A program made the translations under genes and the position numbers. Of a stretch of DNA of 50,930 nt, positions 10,224 through 18,490 are shown one piece after another. Source of the DNA: Thermoanaerobaculia bacterium (GTDB lineage Bacteria; Acidobacteriota; Thermoanaerobaculia; Thermoanaerobaculales; Sulfomarinibacteraceae). Below the pieces are notes generated by a model that did not search any database, was not told the origin of the DNA, and saw nothing but the letters and a program-made list of their open reading frames with translations. The stretch's first letter is position 1. Each line of letters opens with the position of its first letter. Location of the stretch: assembly GCA_027061805.1 (NCBI GenBank), contig JAMOWA010000026.1:1-50930 (forward strand), in the 5' to 3' direction.

Positions 10224-10895
10224 CTACTGCTGCGTCCCCTCATTGCCTGTCGTCTCGGGACGGCCCGCTCCCGGAGAGGGCTCCACTGCCACCGCGACCA
10301 TGGCGGGACGGATCAGCCGCCCACCAAGACTGTACCCCTTGGCCAGCACCGAGACCACGGTTCCAGGTTCGTACTCCGAACCCTCCACACGCTGGACGGC
10401 CTCGTGGAACTCCGGATCGAACCGTTGGCCCCTGGGATCGATCTCCTCCAGGCCCCTCCGGGCCAGGACATCCCAGAGCTGACGGGCGATCAGCTCGATC
10501 CCCGTGCGGAAGGAGTCCACATCGGTCTCGCCCTCGTGGCCCAGGGCCCGCTCGAAGGTGTCCAGCACGGGCACGAGATCCCGCACCATCTCCTCCGCCG
10601 CGACCCTGCGCATCTCCTCCTTCTCGCGCTCCACCCTCTTGCGGAAGTTGTCGAACTCGGCCAGCTTCCTCAGGTAGAGCTCCCTGAGCCGGTCCATCTC
10701 CGCCTTCAGACGGTCCATCTCCTCGAGAATGGCACCTTCCGGCGGTCCACCGTCCGCCTTCCGGCCAGCGCCTTCCTTCTGGCCGGTGCTCTCCTGGACC
10801 TGGAGACCGTGCTCCTCGGGAGCAGCGGAGGGCGGCTTCTCCTCGTCACCGTCATCGACGGTGATGAACTCGATCACATTGTCGTCGTCCATCAT
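10224..10895 (-). CDS. grpE: Nucleotide exchange factor GrpE
   Basis: 223-aa DnaK co-chaperone. An acidic low-complexity N-terminus (about 1-60) is followed by a long coiled-coil ([20 protein letters not shown], then [12 protein letters not shown]) and the C-terminal beta domain with [21 protein letters not shown] and [11 protein letters not shown]. The start ATG directly abuts the hrcA stop codon. It is transcribed with hrcA, dnaK and dnaJ. Confidence 0.94.
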   Translation of the reverse strand: MMDDDNVIEFITVDDGDEEKPPSAAPEEHGLQVQESTGQKEGAGRKADGGPPEGAILEEMDRLKAEMDRLRELYLRKLAEFDNFRKRVEREKEEMRRVAAEEMVRDLVPVLDTFERALGHEGETDVDSFRTGIELIARQLWDVLARRGLEEIDPRGQRFDPEFHEAVQRVEGSEYEPGTVVSVLAKGYSLGGRLIRPAMVAVAVEPSPGAGRPETTGNEGTQQ

Positions 10896-11954
10896 CTACT
10901 GTACTCCCACCTCGGACTGTTGCCCGTCACCATCCAGCATACTCGTCAGCCTGTCCCCGATGAACTCCACCACGGGAACGATCTTCAGATAGTCCATGCG
11001 GCGGGGCCCCACGACCCCCACGGCACCGATCCGGCGCCCCTCGTGGAAGAAGAGGGTCGTCACCATGCCAAGCTCCCCGGGACCGGTGAGCTCGGACTCG
11101 GTGCCGATGACCACCGCGGTGCGTTCTGTGGTCAACGAATCGCGGATCACCTGGAGGAGCGCGGCCCGGTCTTCCAGGGCTGACACCGCCGAGCGGAGCC
11201 GCCCGGCGTCGGTGAACTCCTCGGCCTCCACGAGCTTCTCCGCACCCACGACCACGACCTCACTGGAGGACAGGTCCTCCACGAACAGCTGATCCACGAC
11301 TCCCACCACCAGGGCCCCGAAGGTCCCCTCCTCGCCGGAAGCTCCCCCGAACCGCGTCCGGACATCGGTCACGATCCGTTCCATGGGTTGCCCGGAGAAG
11401 CGGAAATTGAGGAAATTGGAGACCTCCTGAAGCCGCTCCTGGGCGACCTCGCCGGGAAGCTCCACCACCCTCTTCTCCACCCGGCCGTCATCGGTCACCA
11501 CGATCCCGAGAACCCTGCCGGCTCCGAGCCTGATGAGCGAGACGACCTCCAGCAGCCGTTCTTCGTCCAGGGGACGGGCCGCAAGACCGGCCTCCCTCGT
11601 GACGTGGGCCACCAGCTCGGCCACCCACCCCAGGTCCTCCACCAGCTCCCGGCGGCGCAGGGCCATCTGGGCCTCGAGCTCCCGCCGCGTCCTCGCGGGC
11701 AGGGCGGGAACACGGGCCACCGAGTCCACCACCAGCCGGATTCCCGGATCGGTGGGCACCCGGCCGGCCGACGGATGGGGCTGCTGGAGGAGTCCCTTCC
11801 CCTCCAGCTCCGACATCACGTTCCGGATGCTGGCGGGAGAGAGATCCACGGACCCCGAGGAGGCGACACAGCGTGACGAGACGGGCTGGCCGTCCCGGAT
11901 GTACCGGACCACGACCTCCTCGAGCACCGCCATCTCACGCCGGCTCAACTCCAT
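10896..11954 (-). CDS. hrcA: Heat-inducible transcription repressor HrcA
   Basis: 352-aa repressor of class I heat-shock genes. The N-terminal winged helix (about 1-75) has LSRREMAVLEEVV and DLSPASIRNVMSELEGKGLLQQPHPSAGRVPTD (split here as SPASIRNVMSELEG and HPSAGRVPTD). The C-terminal part is the GAF-like dimerisation domain. Start ATG 11954 gives the standard family N-terminus (MELSRREM) with GGGAG upstream; a longer open frame to 12035 is not needed. It heads hrcA-grpE-dnaK-dnaJ-prmA'-rsmE. I could not find its usual CIRCE operator (TTAGCACTC-N9-GAGTGCTAA) in the short divergent gap to 12014, so control may use a diverged site. Confidence 0.93.
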   Translation of the reverse strand: MELSRREMAVLEEVVVRYIRDGQPVSSRCVASSGSVDLSPASIRNVMSELEGKGLLQQPHPSAGRVPTDPGIRLVVDSVARVPALPARTRRELEAQMALRRRELVEDLGWVAELVAHVTREAGLAARPLDEERLLEVVSLIRLGAGRVLGIVVTDDGRVEKRVVELPGEVAQERLQEVSNFLNFRFSGQPMERIVTDVRTRFGGASGEEGTFGALVVGVVDQLFVEDLSSSEVVVVGAEKLVEAEEFTDAGRLRSAVSALEDRAALLQVIRDSLTTERTAVVIGTESELTGPGELGMVTTLFFHEGRRIGAVGVVGPRRMDYLKIVPVVEFIGDRLTSMLDGDGQQSEVGVQ

Positions 11955-12013
11955 ACCAACTCCCGACACCGTCGAAGAATGCACAACTGACGCGCTCATT
12001 GTACCATCGAGCC

Positions 12014-12832
12014 GTGGAGTCGCTCGACGTCGCACTGGTGGGTCCCGGACGACTGGGTTCGGTTCTCCTCCATCTCCTGCCCGATTCGGGGCACAGGGTG
12101 CGCGCCATCCGGTCCCGCCGGCCCCCGGTGGGCCCGAGGGAGAATGCAGGTCCCGAAAGCCCGGTCAGCGACACCTGGGACGCTCCGGAGCCCTGGCCCC
12201 GCGTGGATCTTGTCCTCGTGACCGTCCCGGACCGCTTCATCGGCTCCGTGGCCCGACGACTCGCCGAGGAGAAGCTTGTCGGGGACGGGACCGTCGTGCT
12301 GCACACCTCCGGCCTCCTGACCGGCACCATCCTCGGGCCCTGTGGGGAGAGCGGCGCGGCGGTGGGCTCCTGGCACCCCCTCCAGAGCTTCGCTCCGAAC
12401 CTCGGAAAGGTGTCTCTCAGCGGCATCTTCTGTGCCATCGAGGGGGACCGGGAGGCCGTGGCCGTGGGAGAGCAGCTCGCCGGGGACCTCGGGATGAAGC
12501 CATGGCACATCGAGCCCGGAGCCAAGGTCCTCTACCACGCAGCCGCCGCCATGGCCGCCAACCTGAGTCACCTCCTGGTGGTGGAGGCCCGCCGCCTGCT
12601 CACCACGACCGGCCTCACCGGAGAGGATGCCGCTGCTGCCCTGGCCCCCCTCATGCATACCAGCCTGGAGTCGGCGCTGCGCGCCTCCGGCCTCGAGGGA
12701 CTCACCGGCCCCATGGCCCGCGGCGACCTCGAGGTCATCGCACGCCACCTGGAGGTGCTGCCGCCCCACCTCGCCGCGGCCTACGAGGCGCTGTGGAGGC
12801 ATGTGTCGGAGACGGTGGTCGGCAGCGGGTAG
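12014..12832 (+). CDS. Rossmann-fold oxidoreductase-like protein with DUF2520 domain
   Basis: 272-aa cytoplasmic protein. The N-terminus is a dinucleotide-binding Rossmann fold (VALVGPGRLGSVLLHLL, GxGxxG type), then VDLVLVTVPDRFIGSVAR and the conserved GSWHPLQSFAP. The C-terminal helical DUF2520 domain contains KVLYHAAAAMAANLSHLL. Relatives resemble 6-phosphogluconate dehydrogenase/ProC-type folds and often sit near pantothenate genes, but no such genes are adjacent here, so the substrate is unknown. Start GTG 12014 places the GxGxxG motif at the usual distance from the N-terminus; no strong SD is visible. It is divergent from hrcA. Confidence 0.75.
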   Translation: MESLDVALVGPGRLGSVLLHLLPDSGHRVRAIRSRRPPVGPRENAGPESPVSDTWDAPEPWPRVDLVLVTVPDRFIGSVARRLAEEKLVGDGTVVLHTSGLLTGTILGPCGESGAAVGSWHPLQSFAPNLGKVSLSGIFCAIEGDREAVAVGEQLAGDLGMKPWHIEPGAKVLYHAAAAMAANLSHLLVVEARRLLTTTGLTGEDAAAALAPLMHTSLESALRASGLEGLTGPMARGDLEVIARHLEVLPPHLAAAYEALWRHVSETVVGSG

Positions 12833-12878
12833 CGGCGGCAGGGATCGGCAGCGGTGGTCGGCAGCGGTGGTCGGCGGT
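12813..12878. repeat. Short direct repeats at the 3' end of the DUF2520 gene
   Basis: The 13-16 nt unit CGGTGGTCGGCAGCGG occurs at 12813 (inside the end of the coding frame) and at 12852, and partially again at 12865. These repeats run straight into the long inverted repeat that starts at 12876. Together they mark the left edge of an 800-bp non-coding, repeat-rich gap. Confidence 0.7.
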
Positions 12879-13017
12879 CACCTCCGGGTCGTTCTGTCAT
12901 GGGAGGCCTAGCTTCCGGGCGCCCCGGTGTCAAGGATGAACTTCCGGCCGCTGCGCGGCCCTTGACACCGGGGCGCCCGGAAGCTGAAGGGCCTCCATGA
13001 ACGACCCGGAGGTGACC
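12876..13017. repeat. 142-bp near-palindrome (large inverted repeat)
   Basis: Left arm 12876-12935 and right arm 12960-13017 are reverse complements with few gaps. The inner 26 bp of each arm (12910-12935 against 12960-12985, beginning AGCTTCCGGGCGCCCCGGTG) match perfectly. The outer 19 bp (GGTCACCTCCGGGTCGTTC) also match perfectly. Only a few extra bases in the left arm and a short mismatch separate the two blocks. The 24-nt centre contains its own small hairpin (GGCCGC TGC GCGGCC). No gene lies inside. It could be a cruciform, a miniature transposable element or a strong transcription barrier. Confidence 0.85.
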
Positions 13018-13048
13018 ATGACCCATGCCCTCATCCCCCACCCACCCG

Positions 13049-13080
13049 GTGAAGAGGTAAAGACGTGAAGAAGTGAAGAC
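13049..13080. repeat. Repeated GTGAAGA heptamers
   Basis: The word GTGAAGA occurs at 13049, 13065 and 13073 within a purine-rich stretch in the non-coding gap. It lies just after the large inverted repeat. No coding function is evident. Confidence 0.6.
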
Positions 13081-13125
13081 GCCCCCCTCCCCTCCGGAGA
13101 AGGGCGCACCCGGCGGCGCGTGCCG

Positions 13126-13181
13126 GGCACGGCGTTTCCCGTGACGCTTCCCGAATCCCAACTCCAGGGAAACGCCGTGCC
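13126..13181. repeat. 15-bp inverted repeat with 26-nt spacer
   Basis: GGCACGGCGTTTCCC (13126-13140) is perfectly inverted at 13167-13181, and the pairing extends by several bases with one mismatch. It is a second independent inverted repeat in the same non-coding gap. No U-tract follows, so it is not a standard terminator. Confidence 0.75.
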
Positions 13182-13411
13182 GGGCTCCGCACGGGAAGAA
13201 CGCGCGGAGAAGTGGCCCGCCATCGTGGGAGGCGGCCCGCCCGCACTCCGGCGAGGCCGAAGCCCATCCCGCCTACGAAGCCGTCCTGCCTCGCCGGAGG
13301 AGGACGGCGGGGCCGTGCGACAGCACGGCCACGGCCGCCGAGGCCCGGAGAAGGGCCGGGGCCGGCGTGCGGAGGGGCGTCCTGACGTCCTAACCTCCTC
13401 ACCCTCCTTCG

Positions 13412-13439
13412 TTTCACGTTTAACGTTTCACGTTTCACG
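13412..13439. repeat. Four tandem heptamers TTTMACG
   Basis: Four contiguous 7-nt units: TTTCACG, TTTAACG, TTTCACG, TTTCACG. This is a compact tandem microsatellite in the non-coding stretch upstream of the MglA-like gene. The remaining part of the 12833-13635 gap holds no gene I can support. Confidence 0.8.
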
Positions 13440-13578
13440 GATGGGCGGGTGGACATCGCACACAGACACGGTCACGGACACCGCCGGGAACGAGGTCTCC
13501 CGGGGTCGGTGGCGCCACCACGATCTGGGAACAGGCCCGGGACGACCGCCGTTTCCGGACCCTCCGGCGGAGCCCCGA

Positions 13579-13613
13579 TTGACCCTTGTGTCCGGGGTGT
13601 GTAAGCTTTACAC
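13579..13613 (+). promoter_or_regulatory. Possible promoter with overlapping palindrome upstream of the MglA-like gene
   Basis: TTGACC at 13579-13584 is followed after 17 nt by TAAGCT, a weak -10. The -10 region lies within a perfect palindrome GTGTAA-GCT-TTACAC (13599-13613). It ends 22 bp before the start codon at 13636. The hexamer fit is modest, so the promoter call is tentative; the palindrome is a direct observation and could be an operator. Confidence 0.4.
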
Positions 13614-13635
13614 GCCAGAGGAGGTTGGGAGCCGG

Positions 13636-15135
13636 ATGGTTTTCTTCAACTGGGCCACGATGCAGATGGCGGCCAAGATCGTGTACTACGGTCCCGGCCT
13701 GTGCGGCAAGACCACGAACCTGAGCTTCATCTACGCCAAGACCTCTCCCAACTCCCGGGGCGAGATGGTCTCCCTGGAGACCGAGTCCGACCGGACGCTG
13801 TTCTTCGACCTGCTCCCCATCGAGGTGGGAACCATCGGGGGGTTCAAGACCCGGCTCCAGCTCTACACCGTTCCCGGGCAGGTGTTCTACAACACCACCA
13901 GGAAGCTCGTGCTCAAGGGCGTGGACGGCGTGGTCTTCGTGGCGGACTCCCAGCGGCCCATGCGAGAGGCCAACGTGGAGAGCTTCGCCAACCTGAAGGA
14001 GAACCTCTCCGAGCTGGGCCTGGACCTGGAGGAGCTCCCGCTGGTCCTCCAGTACAACAAGCGGGACCTGTCGAACATCCTGTCCATCGACGAGCTCAAT
14101 GCCGATCTCAATCCGAGGGGTGTGGTTCCCTTCTTCGAGGCCTCGGCCATCAACGGTGACGGCGTCTTCGAGACCCTCAAGGAGATCACGAAGATCACCC
14201 TGAAGAAGCTGCGGAAGCGCATGGCGGCCCCGCAGGGCACCACCGGGCCCCGCGCCCCGGAGGTCAAGCCGCCATCACCGGCCCGGCCCCGCGCCTCCAT
14301 CTCGGCGGCGGCCCTCGCCCGTGCGGCCGAGGAAGGTGTGGAGGAGGCAGCGCCGGTCGCGGCGGCCCAGGTCCCGCCCGCCGAGGAACCGCGCGAGCGG
14401 GTCCTGGAGGTTGTTCCGCCCGCTGCCGGAGACGAGAACGGCGCCGCGGCAGCGCCCGTGGACGTTTCCCACGAGGAACCAGACGGACCCCATATCCCGT
14501 CCCCTGACGAGATCACGGCGGTGCAGCACATCGAGACACCCGGAGAAGCAGCGGGCCTCCCGAAGGCCGGACTGGAGGAGGAACGGGAACCGTTCGAGGA
14601 GATGCCGGCCGCGCCGGAGGTGGAGAGGGGGGCAGGGTTCGAGGCGGTTCCGGAGATGGAAGCCAGTTCCCGGAGCGATCCTCCACCGGAGATGGCTGCC
14701 GAGGATGCTGCCGAGGACGTCACCGTGGACTTCGAGCGTTCGACCGACGAGATCGTGAAGGTCACGCCTCCGCCCATCAAGAGGGTCCATGTCTCCAACC
14801 AGATGGACATCCTGGCCGAGCTGGACAGCCTCAGGGAGCAGGCCACCATGGGATCCTCCCGGGCGTCCAGGGGCGCCAGCCAGCCCGATCTGGACATCGA
14901 GTCCCTCCTGGCCGGCGACACGCCGAGGAAGCGCGAGGTCGAACGCACGGTCTCCCAGAACGTGAACTCCGACGTCTTCGCCAGGACCAGCAGCCTCCAG
15001 GTGGCCATCCGGCTGATGGACACCCACGGTGACACCATCCAGACGCTCGCTCCCATCTCCCTGCCCGTGGACGACATCTCGAACCTGGACACCCTTGCCG
15101 TCCGGCTGAAGCTGGACCTGGAGAATCAGAAGTGA
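13636..15135 (+). CDS. MglA-type small GTPase with long C-terminal extension
   Basis: 499-aa protein. Residues 1-195 form a Ras-like GTPase of the bacterial MglA class: P-loop GPGLCGKTT at 19-27, IGGFKTRLQLYTVPGQV (switch II/G3 region), and NKRD as the G4 guanine-specificity motif in VLQYNKRDL. MglA marks the leading cell pole in gliding and pilus-driven motility. A disordered Ala/Pro/Glu-rich segment (about 200-400) follows. A folded-looking end (about 455-499: SLQVAIRLMDTHGDTIQTL, then PVDDISNLDTLAVRLKLDL) lies beyond it. Typical MglA is about 195 aa, so about 300 residues are extra. No mglB is adjacent. Its stop overlaps the next GTG start (GTGA), coupling it to a lytic transglycosylase. 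The long open frame upstream of 13636 lacks coding features. Confidence 0.85.
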   Translation: MVFFNWATMQMAAKIVYYGPGLCGKTTNLSFIYAKTSPNSRGEMVSLETESDRTLFFDLLPIEVGTIGGFKTRLQLYTVPGQVFYNTTRKLVLKGVDGVVFVADSQRPMREANVESFANLKENLSELGLDLEELPLVLQYNKRDLSNILSIDELNADLNPRGVVPFFEASAINGDGVFETLKEITKITLKKLRKRMAAPQGTTGPRAPEVKPPSPARPRASISAAALARAAEEGVEEAAPVAAAQVPPAEEPRERVLEVVPPAAGDENGAAAAPVDVSHEEPDGPHIPSPDEITAVQHIETPGEAAGLPKAGLEEEREPFEEMPAAPEVERGAGFEAVPEMEASSRSDPPPEMAAEDAAEDVTVDFERSTDEIVKVTPPPIKRVHVSNQMDILAELDSLREQATMGSSRASRGASQPDLDIESLLAGDTPRKREVERTVSQNVNSDVFARTSSLQVAIRLMDTHGDTIQTLAPISLPVDDISNLDTLAVRLKLDLENQK

Positions 15136-17150
15136 AACCGGCCTGCCGCGTCCGGCACACGGTGCCGGCACTGGCCCTCGCCCTTGTCGCAGCCGGCCTT
15201 CCCGGGTGTGCCACGGCCCCCCCGGCCGAACGGAGCGCCTCGACGGTGGTGGTGTACCCTCCCGACCACTCCGAATGGGAGAGGAACGCCCGCGAACAGG
15301 CCGACGAGCTGATCGACAGGGCCAACCTCGCCATGGAGTCGGACCGTCCCGGGGAGGCCCTGGGGTGCGTGGACCAGGCGCTCGAGATCGTGCTCTCCCC
15401 GCCTCCCGGCTACGCCGTGCGGCCGGCGTACCTGGACTACATCGCCGAGCTGCTCCAGGATGCCGACGCCATCGAGGCGCAGCTCGATGACACCGGGGCT
15501 GATGACCTCTTCATTCCGTCCGAGGATTTCCTGGACCTGCTGGCGGAGATCCCCGAGGAGGAAGGCCCTCCCGGAACGAGGGTGGGCCCCGGCGAGCTCC
15601 CGCCGAGCGACTTTCCACTGGTGCTGAACTCCCACGTGGAACGGTTCCTGGAGGCCTTCACGAGCACCGGGGAGTACAGGAGCCGCATCGAGCGCGGGCT
15701 CGAGCGTTCGGCCCGCTACCTCCCCATGATCCGGGAACGTTTCCGTTCGGCGGGGCTCCCCGAGGACCTGTCCTACCTCCCGCTCATCGAGTCGGCCTTC
15801 TCGCCCACCGCCTACTCCCGCGCCAGGGCCGCCGGCATGTGGCAGTTCATCGCCTCCACCGGCCGGCTCTACGGGCTCAAGGTCTCCTCGCTGCTGGACG
15901 AGCGAAGGGACCCCGAGCGCTCCACCGACGCGGCGGTGGCCCACCTGGCGGACCTCCACGCCCAGTTCGGGGACTGGTACCTGGCCCTGGCGGCGTACAA
16001 CTCCGGAGCCGGCAACGTGCGCCGGGCGATCCGGCGCTCGGGCAGCCGCGACTTCTGGAAGCTCCGTCGTTACCTGCCCCGCGAGACCCGGAACTACGTC
16101 CCGGCGTTCATCGCGTCGGTGATCGTGGCCAGGAACCCGGAGCTCTATGGGCTCGACGTGCCCGAGGAACAGGACTGGGAGTTCGACACCATCGAGGTTC
16201 CGGACGCCCTGGACCTCCAGTTCCTGGCCACGAAGATCGATGTCCCCCTCGAAGAGCTCCGCAAGCTGAACCCGGCCATCCGGAGAGACCTGACCCCCGC
16301 CCGCCACACCACGATGGTGCGCCTCCCGGCAGGGACTGCGGAGCACGCACAGGCGGTCCTCCAGTCCACGCCACGGTCAGACTGGGCCCCACGGGTGCTC
16401 CACAGCGTACGGCGCGGCGAATCGCTCTACGCCATCGCGCGGCGGTACGGGACCTCCGTCGGGGCCATCCGCCAGGCCAACGGGATCCGCGGCAACCTGA
16501 TCCGTCCAGGCCAGACCCTGGTGGTGCCCAGAAAGGCGGGCATGGCGTGGTCCGCTCCGGCACGGAAGGCTTCCGTCCGCCACGCTCGTGGAGGAACCTA
16601 CACCGTCCGGCGGGGCGATACCGTGTGGGATATCGCCCGGTCCTTCGGCGTGCCGGTGAGCCGCCTGCGTGCCGCCAACGGCCTCTCCCGGCGTGCCGTG
16701 ATCCGGCCCGGACAGAAGCTCGTGATCCCCTCGGGATCCTCCCGGACCAGGGTCTCCGCCACCGCGAAGAGCTCCACCCGCCGGACGGGCGCCTCGGGAA
16801 CCTACACGGTCCGCCATGGTGACACGGTGTGGGACATCGCCCGGGCCCATGGCATTCCGGTGAGCCGCCTGCGTGCCGCCAACAGCCTCTCCCGGCGCGC
16901 CGTGATCCATCCGGGCCAGAAGCTCGTGATCCCCGGCGGAAACGGCAGGACAGCCTCGGTGCACCCCATCGGCTCCTCCTCGCGGCTGGAGGGCGGGACC
17001 TACACCGTCCGGCGGGGCGACACGCTCTTCAACATCGCCCGGAAGTTCGGCATCACCGTGGGCGACCTGCGGAGGGCCAACGGGATCCGGGGGTCCCGCA
17101 TCCACCCCGGCGAGGTGCTGACGATCCCATCAGGGCGGGCCAAGGGCTGA
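15132..17150 (+). CDS. mltD: Membrane-bound lytic transglycosylase (MltD-like) with four LysM domains
   Basis: 672-aa predicted lipoprotein that cleaves peptidoglycan glycan strands. The signal peptide ends at LPGC (lipobox). The SLT catalytic domain (about 185-340) has the Glu in PLIESAFSP (E220), GMWQFIASTGRLYGL and LALAAYNSGAGNVRRA. Four LysM peptidoglycan-binding modules follow at about 421-465, 488-533, 556-601 and 621-667, each opening with a V-R-x-G-[DE] motif and closing with PGQ/E-x-L-x-[VI]-P. LysM 2 and 3 are almost identical in DNA, showing recent internal duplication. MltD usually has one to three LysM modules. Start GTG overlaps the MglA-like stop. Confidence 0.92.
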   Translation: MKPACRVRHTVPALALALVAAGLPGCATAPPAERSASTVVVYPPDHSEWERNAREQADELIDRANLAMESDRPGEALGCVDQALEIVLSPPPGYAVRPAYLDYIAELLQDADAIEAQLDDTGADDLFIPSEDFLDLLAEIPEEEGPPGTRVGPGELPPSDFPLVLNSHVERFLEAFTSTGEYRSRIERGLERSARYLPMIRERFRSAGLPEDLSYLPLIESAFSPTAYSRARAAGMWQFIASTGRLYGLKVSSLLDERRDPERSTDAAVAHLADLHAQFGDWYLALAAYNSGAGNVRRAIRRSGSRDFWKLRRYLPRETRNYVPAFIASVIVARNPELYGLDVPEEQDWEFDTIEVPDALDLQFLATKIDVPLEELRKLNPAIRRDLTPARHTTMVRLPAGTAEHAQAVLQSTPRSDWAPRVLHSVRRGESLYAIARRYGTSVGAIRQANGIRGNLIRPGQTLVVPRKAGMAWSAPARKASVRHARGGTYTVRRGDTVWDIARSFGVPVSRLRAANGLSRRAVIRPGQKLVIPSGSSRTRVSATAKSSTRRTGASGTYTVRHGDTVWDIARAHGIPVSRLRAANSLSRRAVIHPGQKLVIPGGNGRTASVHPIGSSSRLEGGTYTVRRGDTLFNIARKFGITVGDLRRANGIRGSRIHPGEVLTIPSGRAKG

Positions 17151-17272
17151 CCCCGGTCCTTCATGATGACGCCTTGACTGCGCGGTGCGAGACGCCGCCC
17201 GTCATGAACATTCGCGACTCATCCGGGCCCCCGTCACGGCCGGATCCCTCTCCCATCGAGTATCATCCTGGA

Positions 17273-18415
17273 ATGGAATTCGACCTCGGCCACTGGCTTC
17301 CAGAATTTCCGGTCCGGGAGGAGCATCTCTACCTGGATCACGCCGCCGTGAGCCCGCTCCCCCGCCCCGTGGCCGCCGCCATGCGCCAGAGGATCGAGGA
17401 GAAGGAACGATCCGGCCACCTGTCGTGGGACCGATGGATGGGCGAGGTGCTCACCTGCCGCCACCTGGGGGCGCGTCTTGTGGGGTGCACGGAGGAAGAC
17501 ATCTCGCTGGTGCCATCCACCTCCCAGGGCCTGAGCTTCATCGCGGAGGGACTGGGGCTCGGCGCAGGCGACGAGGTCCTGGTGGGCTCGGAGGAGTTCG
17601 CCGCCAACGCGGCCCCCTGGCTGAACCTCCAGCGCCTCGGGGTGCGCGTGATCCGCTATCCCCAGCCGGGGGGGCGGGTCGATCCCGGGGAGGTTGCCCG
17701 GCACATGGGATCCTCCACGCGGGTCCTGGCCGTGTCCTGGGTGGCCTTCCACACGGGCTGGATCGCTCCACTCGCCCAGCTGGCCGGCCTCTGCCGGGAC
17801 CGGGGCATCCTCCTCGTGGTGGATGCGATCCAGGGTCTCGGGATCCTGCCCATGGACATGCGGCGGCTGGGCGTGGACGCGGTGGTGGCCGCGGCCCACA
17901 CGTGGCTGCTCGGACCCGAGGGCATCGCGCTGCTGGCCACCATGCCGGAGTTGCGCGACAGGCTCCGCCCCGTGGTCACCGGCTGGCGCAACGTGGAGGT
18001 GGCTCCCATGGACCACACCCTCGCGCGCCTGGAGCTCCTCGCCGACGGCCGGCGCTTCGAGCCGGGCTCCTTCAACGGCGTGGGCGTCTCCGGGCTGGCC
18101 GCGGCACTGGATCTCCTCGTCTCGGTGGGTCTCGACGTGGTCCAGGCCAGGGTCGAGTTTCTGCACCGCCTCCTCGCCCGGGTGCTCATCGCCCACGGCT
18201 GGGAGGTCCTCTCACCCGGCCCCGGCCAGCCGGTGGCCGGGATCGTGGCCGCACGGCACCCCTCCATCCCCGCCCGCGACGTGGTCTCGCGCCTGGCCGA
18301 GCGTCACATCGTCTGCACCGTGCGGCAGGGGCTGGTCCGCCTCTCTCCCCATTTCTATGTCACCCGTGGGGAGATCGAGGCCTTCGACCGCATCCTGGCG
18401 AAGGCCGGCCTGTGA
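17273..18415 (+). CDS. Class V aminotransferase-fold protein lacking the PLP lysine
   Basis: 380-aa protein of the fold-type I class V (cysteine desulfurase/isopenicillin-N epimerase-like) family. It shows EEHLYLDHAAVSPLP at the N-terminus, STSQGLSFIAEGL (phosphate region) and VVDAIQGLGILPMD, with the cofactor-binding Asp and Gln. The usual H-K-W-L-L-G-P motif holding the Schiff-base lysine reads AAHTWLLGPEG, with Thr210 (codon ACG at 17900-17902). One base change (AAG to ACG) would explain it. As read, the protein cannot form the internal aldimine, so catalysis is doubtful unless this is a sequence error. Start ATG 17273 fits the family; an in-frame ATG at 17204 would add 23 residues, and neither has a strong SD. 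Confidence 0.8.
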   Translation: MEFDLGHWLPEFPVREEHLYLDHAAVSPLPRPVAAAMRQRIEEKERSGHLSWDRWMGEVLTCRHLGARLVGCTEEDISLVPSTSQGLSFIAEGLGLGAGDEVLVGSEEFAANAAPWLNLQRLGVRVIRYPQPGGRVDPGEVARHMGSSTRVLAVSWVAFHTGWIAPLAQLAGLCRDRGILLVVDAIQGLGILPMDMRRLGVDAVVAAAHTWLLGPEGIALLATMPELRDRLRPVVTGWRNVEVAPMDHTLARLELLADGRRFEPGSFNGVGVSGLAAALDLLVSVGLDVVQARVEFLHRLLARVLIAHGWEVLSPGPGQPVAGIVAARHPSIPARDVVSRLAERHIVCTVRQGLVRLSPHFYVTRGEIEAFDRILAKAGL

Positions 18416-18490
18416 GCCCCACAGGCCCCGGTCCGGTGTAAGATCGGACACACGGAGGCGTCCGGCGGAAACGGCCGCGCCCACGCGGAA

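Noticed and set aside
12833-13635. Short minus-strand frames in the repeat-rich gap (for example 13031-13456)
   Set aside because: They run through palindromes and tandem repeats and show no motif, RBS or coherent codon use.
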